From the NCBI RefSeq assembly GCF_001681715.1, contig NZ_LNWY01000001.1, positions 62,001-126,000 on the forward strand: 64,000 nt of DNA, written 5' to 3'. This stretch comes from Tritonibacter mobilis (GTDB taxonomy: Bacteria > Pseudomonadota > Alphaproteobacteria > Rhodobacterales > Rhodobacteraceae). Positions within the stretch are counted from its first letter, which is position 1, and the number at the start of each line of letters is the position of its first letter. The notes below the pieces were generated by a model. It worked only from the letters and a program-made list of their open reading frames with translations, was not told where the DNA came from and did no database searches. Shown one piece after another: positions 1 to 7,643 of this stretch. The position numbers and the translations under genes were made by a program.

Positions 1-216
1 ATCAATGGGGCCACGGTCGCGAGTGTCAAAGATCACCTCGCCGCCGTCCGTGTCCAGATGACCCGCAAGGCAGTTCAGCAAGGTGGATTTGCCGGAACCG
101 GACTCGCCCACGATGCCCATGACTTCGCCCGGATAAAGGTCAAAGGAGACATCCGTACAGCCGATGCGATGGCCATACATCTTTTTGATATTGTTGACTT
201 TCAGAAGGGGATGCAT
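1..216 (-). CDS. phnK: PhnK, C-P lyase ABC-type ATPase (partial, N-terminal 72 aa)
   Basis: The reverse strand from 216 encodes a protein beginning [15 protein letters not shown] with a Walker A motif GESGSGKST, typical of PhnK, the ATPase that binds the PhnGHIJ core complex of carbon-phosphorus lyase. The gene is cut by the left window edge, so the signature and Walker B motifs are not visible. Its ATG overlaps the phnJ stop codon (TGATG), indicating translational coupling and one operon. PhnK rather than PhnL is preferred because it directly follows phnJ. Confidence 0.9.
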   Translation of the reverse strand, partial: MHPLLKVNNIKKMYGHRIGCTDVSFDLYPGEVMGIVGESGSGKSTLLNCLAGHLDTDGGEVIFDTRDRGPID

Positions 217-1097
217 CACGCGGCCTCCGGTCCGGTGGTGAGAGGAGCGTCCTGGCCCAGACGACCCACATGGCCCGCCTCACGCCGAGAGCGACAATAG
301 TCGGTGTCGGAGCAGACGAACATCCGCCCGCCCTGATCATCGAGGATCACCTCGTCGAGATAGCTGTCCTCTGCGGCGCAGAGATCGCAGGGGTGGTCGG
401 CCTTGGTGGCCTCGAACGGGTAGTCCTCGAAATCGAGAGAGACCACTTTGGTGTAGGGCGGAACCGCGTAGATACGCTGCTCCCGCCCCGCACCAAAGAG
501 CTGGATCGCGGCCATTTCCATCTTGGGGTTGTCGAACTTCGGAATGGGAGACGGATCCATCACGTAGCGCCCTTCCACCTTCACCGGATAGGCGTAGGCG
601 GTGGCAATGGCGCCATGTTGGCTGATGTCTTCATAGAGTTTCACATGCATGAGGCCGTATTCCTCAAGCGCGTGCATCTTGCGGGTCTCGGTTTCGCGCG
701 GCTCCAGAAAGCGCAGGGGTTCCGGGATCGGCACCTGATAGACAATGATCTGATCCTCGCGCAGATCGGCCTCCGGTATGCGGTGGCGGGTCTGGATGAT
801 CGAGGCTTTTTCGGTTTCCTCGGTAGTGGCGACACCTGCGGTGCGTTCAAAGAACTTACGGATAGAGACCGCGTTGGTGGTGTCATCGGCACCCTGATCA
901 ATGACCTTGAAGGTATCATCCGGCGTCAGCGCCGCCGCAGAGACCTGCACGCCGCCGGTGCCCCAGCCATAGGGCATGGGCATTTCGCGGCTGGCAAAGG
1001 GAACCTGATAGCCGGGAATGGCCAAACCCTTGAGGATCGCGCGACGGATCATCCGCTTGGTCTGCTCGTCGAGGTATGCAAAGTTGTAGTCAGACAT
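216..1097 (-). CDS. phnJ: PhnJ, alpha-D-ribose 1-methylphosphonate 5-phosphate C-P lyase
   Basis: This 293-residue protein is the radical-SAM subunit that cleaves the carbon-phosphorus bond of ribosyl alkylphosphonates and releases the alkane. The family's characteristic cysteine arrangement C-x2-C-x21-C-x5-C is intact at C237, C240, C262 and C268 and should bind the 4Fe-4S cluster and supply the catalytic cysteine. A glycine-rich stretch near residues 45-50 (WGTGGV) also matches the family. Length and position in phnGHIJK are as expected. A 276-bp gap separates it from phnI, unusually wide for this operon. Confidence 0.97.
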   Translation of the reverse strand: MSDYNFAYLDEQTKRMIRRAILKGLAIPGYQVPFASREMPMPYGWGTGGVQVSAAALTPDDTFKVIDQGADDTTNAVSIRKFFERTAGVATTEETEKASIIQTRHRIPEADLREDQIIVYQVPIPEPLRFLEPRETETRKMHALEEYGLMHVKLYEDISQHGAIATAYAYPVKVEGRYVMDPSPIPKFDNPKMEMAAIQLFGAGREQRIYAVPPYTKVVSLDFEDYPFEATKADHPCDLCAAEDSYLDEVILDDQGGRMFVCSDTDYCRSRREAGHVGRLGQDAPLTTGPEAA

Positions 1098-1149
1098 GTT
1101 AACGACCCCTTACCGGATTTCTGTGACCTGCATTTGAGGGCGATCCCAA

Positions 1150-1371
1150 ATGAGCTTTGAACAAAAATTGGCTTTCGCATTTGGAGGAGGTTTTTTCCTG
1201 TTGATCTATTGTCTCGTTCGGTTGGCGATTAGATTTCGCCGAGGAGATTTTGACAGCGCCCCAGCCAAAGGCGATCAAACGAAAGCGCATAATTCGATAG
1301 ATCCAATCGATGTAGCGGTCGGCACGGGACATTACGGAGGTGGTGCAATCCATAGAGACGGAGAAGATTAA
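1150..1371 (+). CDS. Possible small membrane protein between phnJ and phnI
   Basis: A 73-codon frame on the strand opposite to phnI and phnJ fills the gap between them. It encodes a short N-terminus, one hydrophobic segment (about residues 8-27, LAFAFGGGFFLLIYCLVRLA), a basic cluster (RFRRG) and a polar tail ending in HYGGGAIHRDGED. This is the layout of a single-pass inner-membrane protein with a cytoplasmic tail. The upstream GAGG is rather far (about 11 nt) from the ATG. No family is recognised. It may be a real insertion in the operon or a chance frame. Confidence 0.4.
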   Translation: MSFEQKLAFAFGGGFFLLIYCLVRLAIRFRRGDFDSAPAKGDQTKAHNSIDPIDVAVGTGHYGGGAIHRDGED

Positions 1372-1373
1372 GC

Positions 1374-2477
1374 TCATTCCGCCGCCTCCCGCGCCTGCTC
1401 CGCTGCGACACGCGCGGCTTCGGCCTCGCGGCGCAGCTTGCGCACCAGTTCAAGTTCGGACTGGAAATCGACGTAGTGCGGCAGCTTGATATGTTCGAGA
1501 AAGCCGGTCGCCTGAATGTTGTCGCAATGGCTGAGGACAAATTCCTCATCCTGCGCGGCGGCTCCCAGATTGTCCTCGCCCAATTCCTTCCAGCGCAAAG
1601 CCCGATCCACCAGCGCCATGGAGATCGCCTTACGCTCTGTCTGACCGAACACCAGACCATAGCCACGGGTGAACTGCGGCGGCTCGGTCTTGGAACCTTT
1701 GAACTGGTTCACCGTCTCGCATTCCGTCAGTTCCACCTCGCCGATTTCGATGGCAAAGCCCAGCTCGGGGATGTCCATTTCGACCGCCACGGTGCCGATG
1801 CGCAGCTCGCCCACAAAGGCGTGGTTGCGCGCATAGCCGCGCTGGGTGGAATAGGCCATGCCCAGCACAAAGCCCTCATCGCCGCGTGTCAGCGTCTGCA
1901 ACCGGGTGGCACGATCCGCCGGGAAGGACATCGGCTCGCGGGTGATGTCCTTGGGCGTCGCATCCGACTCTTCCTCGGTCTGGATGATATCCTCGCCACG
2001 CAGGAAGGACGTCACATGCGGCGTCGGCTCGCGACGCGGCTCCGCAGCAGGAGCCTCGGGCACTTCGCCTTCGGCGGCGAGTTTGAAATCCAGCAAACGG
2101 TGCGTATAGTCAAATGTCGGCCCCAGCACCTGCCCACCCGGCACATCCTTGAAAGTCGCGGAAATCCGGCGGTCGCAGGTCATATCGGCGGTCTCCACCG
2201 GGCGCGAGTTGCCAAAACGTGGCAGCGTCGTGCGGTAGGCACGGATCAAAAAGATCGCCTCGATCAGATCGCCCCGCGACTGTTTGATCGCCAGTGCGGC
2301 CAGATCGGGATCATAGAGCGAGCCTTCGGCCATCACCCGGTTCACCGCCAGTTTCAGCTGCTCTCGGATCTGTGCCAGCGTCATCTCTGCGATGCTTTGA
2401 TCGCCCCGGCGTTCTTCGGCAAGCCACGCATGCGCGTTGTCGATGGCGCGTTCACCGCCTTTTACGGCTACATACAT
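1374..2477 (-). CDS. phnI: PhnI, C-P lyase core subunit
   Basis: This 367-residue protein matches PhnI, which with PhnG, PhnH and PhnL couples the phosphonate to ribose by displacing adenine from ATP. The start chosen (MYVAVKGGERAIDNAH) matches the conserved N-terminus of the family and lies 4 nt after the phnH stop; longer in-frame starts would run into phnH. It is an internal gene of the phnGHIJK operon. Confidence 0.95.
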   Translation of the reverse strand: MYVAVKGGERAIDNAHAWLAEERRGDQSIAEMTLAQIREQLKLAVNRVMAEGSLYDPDLAALAIKQSRGDLIEAIFLIRAYRTTLPRFGNSRPVETADMTCDRRISATFKDVPGGQVLGPTFDYTHRLLDFKLAAEGEVPEAPAAEPRREPTPHVTSFLRGEDIIQTEEESDATPKDITREPMSFPADRATRLQTLTRGDEGFVLGMAYSTQRGYARNHAFVGELRIGTVAVEMDIPELGFAIEIGEVELTECETVNQFKGSKTEPPQFTRGYGLVFGQTERKAISMALVDRALRWKELGEDNLGAAAQDEEFVLSHCDNIQATGFLEHIKLPHYVDFQSELELVRKLRREAEAARVAAEQAREAAE

Positions 2478-2481
2478 CTGC

Positions 2482-3057
2482 TTAGCCCTCCGCTTGGATC
2501 TGGGTCGAGCGCGGCAGCGCCGACACTTCCGACCCGCAGGTGAAGAACAGATCCACCCCAAGCGGGTAGAGCATTGAATTGCGCTGCATCAGCGCCACAT
2601 CGGGCAGGTTCATCCGCACGGTGTCCTTGATGCCCGGGCCGGTGAGCGTGGCATTGGAGGCGGCAAACTCCGCCAGTTCCACCACTAGTGTGGCGGAGCG
2701 GTCCGGGTACTCCGAGGTGCCGATGCGGTATTGATCGATGGGCATCAGCGCCTCCCAGCCCCCCACGGCAAAATCAGCCTCCGCTGCGGGCACAATCGGC
2801 GCGCCGGTGTGGAAGGTGATCCAGCCGCGCAAGGCGGTGCTGTCGACATCCGGCGCGAGATAGATGCCGGTTTCAGGATCGCAGAGCGTCAGGATCAGGC
2901 TCGCCGCCGCAATGCTCAGCCCCTCCGGAGCCACACCACCCGTGATTTCGCGGATCTCGCCCGGACGTGCCATCACGTCCATCGCAGCCCGGAACCCATG
3001 GGCCGAGGCCACCGCCGGGTCGGCAAAGCCGCCTGTGTAGATATTGGTCTGCGTCAT
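2482..3057 (-). CDS. phnH: PhnH, C-P lyase core subunit
   Basis: The 191-residue product resembles PhnH, a subunit of the PhnGHIJ complex with a degenerate PLP-transferase-like fold. It sits between phnG and phnI; its start codon touches the phnG stop at 3057, as in compact phn operons. Typical segments include the N-terminal GFADPAVASAHGFRAAMD and the middle RIGTSEYPDRSATLV. Function is assigned from family and gene order. Confidence 0.94.
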   Translation of the reverse strand: MTQTNIYTGGFADPAVASAHGFRAAMDVMARPGEIREITGGVAPEGLSIAAASLILTLCDPETGIYLAPDVDSTALRGWITFHTGAPIVPAAEADFAVGGWEALMPIDQYRIGTSEYPDRSATLVVELAEFAASNATLTGPGIKDTVRMNLPDVALMQRNSMLYPLGVDLFFTCGSEVSALPRSTQIQAEG

Positions 3058-3509
3058 CAGTCCTCTCCTCGCACCATGGTGAAGAAATCGACCTTGGTGG
3101 CAGCCGCTTTGGCGGCGCGGGCATCGCGAGCCGCATCACGCTCAGTACGCAGGGGTGTCAGGATCTTGTCCTCGACCTCTGCCGCAGCCTCTGTCTGCAT
3201 CATCGCATCGAGCTTTGCGGCCAATTCTGCTTGCCGTTTGCTGCGTCCCTGCACGTACCCATGCCCCACCGCGCCGGACGCCAGTTTCAACGTGCAGCGG
3301 GTGACGGTCATCTCACCGAGGTTAAAGGGCGCGCCGGTGCCCCCTGCCCGGCCCCGCACCATCACGCCACCGGTTTCCGGCGCGCGCAGGGTGTCGTGGT
3401 CGGGGCTGTTGTCCAGCTTGTCGAAGAGCGCGGCTAGCCGGGCCTCGGGCGCGGTGGACAGCAGGCTCATCCAAGCCTTGCGTGCCTCCGGCGTGATTTC
3501 TTGTGTCAT
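3057..3509 (-). CDS. phnG: PhnG, C-P lyase core subunit
   Basis: This 150-residue protein is the first gene of the leftward C-P lyase operon. PhnG forms the core complex with PhnH, PhnI and PhnJ. The start MTQEITPEARKAW was chosen because a GAGG lies upstream at a good distance and because a longer frame would extend into the operator region. The segment GEMTVTRCTLKLASGAVGHGYVQGR is family-typical. The gene starts 25 nt from a strong inverted repeat probably bound by PhnF. Confidence 0.93.
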   Translation of the reverse strand: MTQEITPEARKAWMSLLSTAPEARLAALFDKLDNSPDHDTLRAPETGGVMVRGRAGGTGAPFNLGEMTVTRCTLKLASGAVGHGYVQGRSKRQAELAAKLDAMMQTEAAAEVEDKILTPLRTERDAARDARAAKAAATKVDFFTMVRGED

Positions 3510-3533
3510 GTCTGGTGTCGCCTCTTGGCAGAT

Positions 3534-3568
3534 TTGTCTACATGTCCTATACAACTAGACAAATACTA
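3534..3568. promoter_or_regulatory. Candidate PhnF operator, phnG/phnF intergenic region
   Basis: A perfect 7-bp inverted repeat, TTGTCTA (3534-3540) and TAGACAA (3556-3562), separated by 15 bp, encloses the tract CTATACAACTAGAC (3547-3560). It is followed by ATACTA (3563-3568), which on the reverse strand reads TAGTAT, a plausible -10 element for phnG. The same arrangement recurs at 5187-5219. Binding by the adjacent GntR/HutC regulator is inferred. Confidence 0.65.
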
Positions 3569-3631
3569 CATGAGTCGGCTCCAGGGACGCAAGCCGCTCT
3601 CTCGTGAAGGTTTCGTGACAGAGGATTGAAC

Positions 3632-4354
3632 ATGGCCAAATCCGCCACCCGCACACCGGTCTGGAAGTCGATCGCGATCACTTTGATCGATGACATTGCG
3701 CAGGGCCGTTATGAGACGGGAACAAAACTGCCAGCCGAGGCGCAGCTCGCCGAACGCTTTGGCGTCAACCGCCACACGGTTCGGCGCGCATTGGCGGATA
3801 TGGCGGAACAGGGGCTGGTGCATACACGGCGGGGCGCTGGCGTGTTTGTCGCGGCAAAGCCCACCGATTATCCGGTGGGCAAGCGCATCCGTTTTCACCA
3901 GAATATTCGTCGCGCAGGACGTGTACCGAGCAAGAAAGTCCTGCGTCTGGAAATACTTGCAGCAGATGCGCGCGAGGCGGATGCGCTGGATCTGGACCCC
4001 GGCGATCCGGTGGTGGTCTATGAGGGGTTGTCTTATGCGGACGACCACCCCGTAGCCTTGGCGCGTACGGTGTTCCCGGCAGAACGGCTACCCGGAATCC
4101 TCGACGCGCTGGAAGCACATGAGTCGATTACGGCTGCGCTGAACGCCTGCGGGGTGGAGGACTACACCCGCCGGGAAACCCGGATCACCGCCAAGCTCGC
4201 CACCGCGACGCAAGCGCTGCACCTGCGCACATCAGAAGGCGCGCCCATCCTGCGCACCACCGGCATCTCGGATGATGCGAACGGCACACCGATCGAATTT
4301 GGCCGCACTTGGTTTGCAGGGGACCGGGTGACCCTCACCGTCGGAGACGATTGA
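3632..4354 (+). CDS. phnF: PhnF, GntR/HutC-family regulator of phosphonate genes
   Basis: The 240-residue protein has an N-terminal winged helix (residues about 8-75, with LPAEAQLAERFGVNRHTVRRAL) and a C-terminal UTRA-type ligand-binding domain, the layout of PhnF repressors. It is divergent from phnG and shares a 122-bp intergenic region with a strong inverted repeat. The ATG at 3632 is preferred over a TTG two codons upstream because GAGG lies 5-8 nt before it. It probably represses phnGHIJK and the acetyltransferase gene when phosphonate is absent. Confidence 0.9.
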   Translation: MAKSATRTPVWKSIAITLIDDIAQGRYETGTKLPAEAQLAERFGVNRHTVRRALADMAEQGLVHTRRGAGVFVAAKPTDYPVGKRIRFHQNIRRAGRVPSKKVLRLEILAADAREADALDLDPGDPVVVYEGLSYADDHPVALARTVFPAERLPGILDALEAHESITAALNACGVEDYTRRETRITAKLATATQALHLRTSEGAPILRTTGISDDANGTPIEFGRTWFAGDRVTLTVGDD

Positions 4355-4364
4355 TCAAACAAGG

Positions 4365-4549
4365 GGGCACTCCCGCCCGTCGCTGGATCACGGGTGCGAT
4401 CCGCTCCCGTTGGGGGTGGCGCCGCCGGTGTACCGGCGGCGCGCCAGGCGTCCCCGAAGGGGACGCGCGGCCGGGCCCAACTCCGCCAAGGGGGTTTGGC
4501 CTTCTAAGGCCAAGGCACCTGCGGAGGCGGGAGCGCCCCCTTATGGCGC
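4365..4549. repeat. Palindromic intergenic repeat, copy 1
   Basis: The 3' spacer between phnF and the acetyltransferase is almost filled by an imperfect inverted repeat. The outer arms are AAGGGGGCACTCCCGCC and GGCGGGAGCGCCCCCTT, with an inner stem CGCCGCCGG/CCGGCGGCG and the internal motif CCCGTTGGG. Related copies lie at 12262-12355 and 31450-31690. It sits between convergent gene ends and could act as a bidirectional terminator or be a non-autonomous mobile repeat. Confidence 0.75.
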
Positions 4550-4561
4550 ATACCCCTTATT

Positions 4562-5176
4562 TCATTCGTATTTCTCCAAAAACTCTTCCGCCTTTAGGCT
4601 GCGAAAATCCGCAAGCCTCTCGCGCAAAACTGCGTGATCCCAATCCCACCAGGCAAGTGCCATCATCCGGTCCGCGACCTGCTCCGGATACCGCCGCCGG
4701 ATCAGCTTGGCGGTGTTTCCCCCCACGATGGTATAAGGTGCCACATCCTTCGTCACCACGGTCCCGGAGGCCACCACCGCCCCGTGGCCAATCGTGACCT
4801 CTGGTTTGATCAGCGCCCCATGGCCGATCCATGTGTCATGCCCAATCACGGCGCGGCGGCTCTTGCGGTGCTGAAACCAATCCGCGTCATCCTCGGCATC
4901 TTCCCAATAACTCGCGGAGCGATAGAGGAAATGATGCAGTGAGGCCTTCTCCATCGGGTGATCCGTCGCCCCAATCCGTACGGAACTGGCGATATTGGCG
5001 AATTTTCCGATCTCGGCATTGGCGATGTCGCACATCCGGTCGCAATAGCTGTAGTCGCCAAAATGACTGTTGGCGACCCGGGTGTCGGCCCCGATCTCAA
5101 CCCAAGCCCCAAAGGTGCTGTTGGTCAGGCTGCACCCGGGGTGCACAAGCGGTTCAGTGGCGGAAAGTCTGGGCAT
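4562..5176 (-). CDS. Phosphonate-associated hexapeptide-repeat acetyltransferase
   Basis: The 204-residue protein is a left-handed beta-helix (hexapeptide repeat) transferase of the chloramphenicol/xenobiotic acetyltransferase type. Repeats such as VIGHDTWIGHGALI and VTIGHGAVVASGTVVTKDV are clear, and the region around GATDHPMEKASLHHF carries the usual catalytic-type histidines. A dedicated transferase family of this kind occurs with C-P lyase operons (TIGR03308 type). It follows a second copy of the putative PhnF operator, supporting a role in phosphonate metabolism. Its substrate is not known from the sequence; detoxifying acetylation of aminoalkylphosphonates, as by PhnO, is an analogy. 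Confidence 0.88.
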   Translation of the reverse strand: MPRLSATEPLVHPGCSLTNSTFGAWVEIGADTRVANSHFGDYSYCDRMCDIANAEIGKFANIASSVRIGATDHPMEKASLHHFLYRSASYWEDAEDDADWFQHRKSRRAVIGHDTWIGHGALIKPEVTIGHGAVVASGTVVTKDVAPYTIVGGNTAKLIRRRYPEQVADRMMALAWWDWDHAVLRERLADFRSLKAEEFLEKYE

Positions 5177-5186
5177 CTGGGCACCT

Positions 5187-5219
5187 GTCGAGATTCACTA
5201 TACAACTAGACTTATACTA
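5187..5219. promoter_or_regulatory. Candidate PhnF operator, acetyltransferase promoter
   Basis: The 14-bp tract CTATACAACTAGAC (5198-5211) is identical to that before phnG. The flanking GTC (5187-5189) and ATACTA (5214-5219) lie at exactly the same distances as at 3534-3568. The site is 11 bp upstream of the acetyltransferase start and in the same orientation relative to it as the first site is to phnG. Confidence 0.65.
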
Positions 5220-5266
5220 TCATCGCGACTGTCATGAGGCCATCTGAAACACCACGAACCGGATGC

Positions 5267-5303
5267 AAAAAGACCCCTCTCACGACTGCGAAAGGGGTCT
5301 TTT
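5267..5303 (-). terminator. Rho-independent terminator after phnE2
   Basis: AAAAAGACCCCT (5267-5278) pairs with AGGGGTCTTTT (5293-5303) around a 14-nt loop. Read leftward it gives a G/C stem followed by a T run, just past the phnE2 stop. The A/T arms make it potentially bidirectional. Confidence 0.8.
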
Positions 5304-5332
5304 GACAGGGATCCGATATCGGCGGTGATCCT

Positions 5333-6652
5333 TTAGTGGCCGCCCTCGTCCCCACTGATCAGACGCTTGCGCAACCAGCCGGAGAACCAGTCCATGAACA
5401 TCACCATGACGATGATCAGCACGATATAATAGGAGACCTCTTCCCAGTCCTTCTGGGTGATGATCGCCTGCGTCAGCAACAGACCAATCCCGCCGCCGGT
5501 GATCGCCCCGATGATGGTGGCCGACCGCGTATTGGACTCGAGGAAGTACAACAACTGCGACAGCAGAACCGGCGTGATCTGCGGGATCACCCCAAAGCGG
5601 TAGCGCTGGATCGGCTTGGCCCCAGTGGAGGACACGCCTTCGATCTGCTTCTCATCGACGTTTTCCAATGCCTCGGAGAAGATCTTGCCAAAGGTGCCGG
5701 TATCCGTGATCAGGATCGCCAGCGCGCCCGTGAGCGGACCGGGCCCAAAGGCGCGGGCCAGAACCACGGTCCAGATGAGCGAATCCACCCCGCGGACAAA
5801 GTCAAAGAACCGCCGCGCCGCAAAGCGGACCACCCGCACGGGCATGAAGTTGCGCGTCCCGAGGAAGGCCAGCGGCAGCGCCACCAGACCCGCACCAAAG
5901 GTGCCGAGGAAGGCCATCAAAATGGTCTCGCCAATGGCCCATGCCACATCGCCGTGGCGCCACATCTTGTTGTTCCAGAAGTCATTCCAGATCGCCCCGG
6001 CCTCGCCAGACACCGCACGGCCCGCCAGTTCAAACGGGTTCAGACCGTGATAGGGGCTGTCGAGCGTGAAGAAAAACAGCTCCCAGCCGTAGAAATAGCG
6101 GAAAACCTCGGCCCGGTTGCGAGTCACGGTCAGGCGGCCTGCATCGGTGGTAATCGCCAGCCGGTTTTTCGACAGGTTAATCCATTGAGGCACGTCACCT
6201 TCGGGCAGGATGGCCTGTACCCCCTGGGTGCGTGATGGCGTTGCGGTGACCAGACCGTAGCCCGGAATATCATATTCGATGGTCTCGGGGCCAAAGCGGA
6301 CCACATGCCCACCGGTCAGATCGATCACTGTTGTTGTGCCGGGGGTGACCCATTCGGGGCTCATGCCCTCGGGGTATTCGCCTTTGCGTTCCCCCTCGAC
6401 TGCATAGGTCACATCGCCTGTGCGATTGTCGCGGGTCACATGGGTTTTATAGCTATAGGTGTCAGACACCAGCGTGCGCGCATTGTCCATCGACGCGCGT
6501 TCCCACAGGCCCGGCACGTCAAAGGCAAAGAACACATAGGTCAGATAGGCCAGGATCACGGCAGGGATGCCGAAGTTCATCAGCCGTTTCTTGAAAAACA
6601 GCTTGTCCATCTGCCCTTTGAGCGGCGCGGTGTTGAGGTCCATGGTAGTCAT
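5333..6652 (-). CDS. phnE: PhnE2, phosphonate ABC transporter permease, long form
   Basis: The C-terminal half (residues about 225-435) is a standard PhnE-type inner-membrane permease domain with several hydrophobic segments and the coupling-loop region EALENVDEKQIEGVSSTGA. At 439 residues it is about 150 longer than usual PhnE. The extra part lies between a first membrane segment (about 28-46, FGIPAVILAYLTYVFF) and the second hydrophobic block and is predicted to be periplasmic. It is the second of two tandem permease genes, 3 nt after phnE1, probably forming a heterodimer in the PhnCDE1E2 importer. Confidence 0.92.
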   Translation of the reverse strand: MTTMDLNTAPLKGQMDKLFFKKRLMNFGIPAVILAYLTYVFFAFDVPGLWERASMDNARTLVSDTYSYKTHVTRDNRTGDVTYAVEGERKGEYPEGMSPEWVTPGTTTVIDLTGGHVVRFGPETIEYDIPGYGLVTATPSRTQGVQAILPEGDVPQWINLSKNRLAITTDAGRLTVTRNRAEVFRYFYGWELFFFTLDSPYHGLNPFELAGRAVSGEAGAIWNDFWNNKMWRHGDVAWAIGETILMAFLGTFGAGLVALPLAFLGTRNFMPVRVVRFAARRFFDFVRGVDSLIWTVVLARAFGPGPLTGALAILITDTGTFGKIFSEALENVDEKQIEGVSSTGAKPIQRYRFGVIPQITPVLLSQLLYFLESNTRSATIIGAITGGGIGLLLTQAIITQKDWEEVSYYIVLIIVMVMFMDWFSGWLRKRLISGDEGGH

Positions 6653-6655
6653 GTC

Positions 6656-7534
6656 TCAGGCCCCTTTCCGGTTGCCGTGGGTCAGACGATCACGCAGCGC
6701 ACCAGAAATCTGGTCCACCACAACAATGGTCACAAACAGCAGAATGAAGATCGCCGCCGCCTCGTCGTATTTGCCCTGACCCCAGGACATGGAGTTCTTG
6801 AGCTCATACCCGATGCCGCCCGCGCCAACAAAACCGAGGATCGCAGAGGCGCGAATATTGATCTCAAACCGCAGGAGCGCATAGGATACATAGTTCGGCC
6901 CCACCTGCGGGATCACCCCAAGCCACATGCGTTGTGCCCAAGAGGCACCGGTGGAATTCAGCCCCTCTACAGGTTTGAGCGAGGCGTTTTCATTGACCTC
7001 GGAGAACAGCTTACCCAAGGCGCCCGCCGTATGGATCGCAATGGCGATCATCGCGGGCACCGGGCCGCCGCCCAGCAGGAAAATCAGCACCAAGGCGATC
7101 ACGATTTCAGGGATCGCGCGACAAATGTCCATCACCCGACGAAACACCGGTATCAATGCGGGCCAAGGGGCCATGCCGCGGGTCGACAAGAGTGACAGGA
7201 GCGTGCCGAGAATCGCGCCGAGCAACGTCGCGGCGCCGGCGATGTTGAGAGTCTCGACCAAGGCCGGGAAGAAATGGACCACATGGGCGGGCAGCTCGGC
7301 CACCTTTTCCCCCGCCTCAGAGAGCACTTCTGCGGGGTAGTCAAAGATGCGCTGATACCCATCAGCAAAAGAGCCAGCATTGCGGTCATCGGCGGTGCGG
7401 AACCCTGCCATCATCAGCGCGATGAACAGAGCCAGCAAAACCCCGCCATAGATGCGCTTGCGACGGGTGAGATCGGCGTATTGCGCCTGAATCTCAGCCA
7501 CCGATCCGGGGGCCTGAGCGGTCAGATCAGCCAT
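6656..7534 (-). CDS. phnE: PhnE1, phosphonate ABC transporter permease
   Basis: The 292-residue protein is a PhnE-family integral membrane permease: an N-terminal membrane segment (about 29-45, IYGGVLLALFIALMMAG), five or so further hydrophobic stretches, and the ATPase-coupling region LFSEVNENASLKPVEGLNSTGA. It lies between phnD and phnE2 in the leftward phnCDE1E2 operon. Both permeases conserve the coupling loop, so both probably contact PhnC. Confidence 0.94.
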   Translation of the reverse strand: MADLTAQAPGSVAEIQAQYADLTRRKRIYGGVLLALFIALMMAGFRTADDRNAGSFADGYQRIFDYPAEVLSEAGEKVAELPAHVVHFFPALVETLNIAGAATLLGAILGTLLSLLSTRGMAPWPALIPVFRRVMDICRAIPEIVIALVLIFLLGGGPVPAMIAIAIHTAGALGKLFSEVNENASLKPVEGLNSTGASWAQRMWLGVIPQVGPNYVSYALLRFEINIRASAILGFVGAGGIGYELKNSMSWGQGKYDEAAAIFILLFVTIVVVDQISGALRDRLTHGNRKGA

Positions 7535-7595
7535 TGAATTCTTCCTGAGTCATTGGGAGTGGCCAGCGGCAGAAAATGCATTGCGGGCCACGAAA

Positions 7596-7625
7596 GCGGG
7601 GTCCGGACCTTGGCCCGAACCCCGC
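7596..7625 (-). promoter_or_regulatory. Intercistronic hairpin between phnD and phnE1
   Basis: GCGGGGT (7596-7602) pairs with ACCCCGC (7619-7625), with additional inner pairing of CCGG and CCGA. It has no long T run, so it more likely attenuates readthrough or protects the abundant phnD mRNA 3' end than terminates fully. Confidence 0.55.
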
Positions 7626-7643
7626 GAAGACGTAAACGCGCGC

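Noticed and set aside
270-1160. Long plus-strand frame over phnJ
   Set aside because: It is the complement of phnJ; high GC content gives long antisense frames. The phnJ protein has intact catalytic motifs, the antisense product none.
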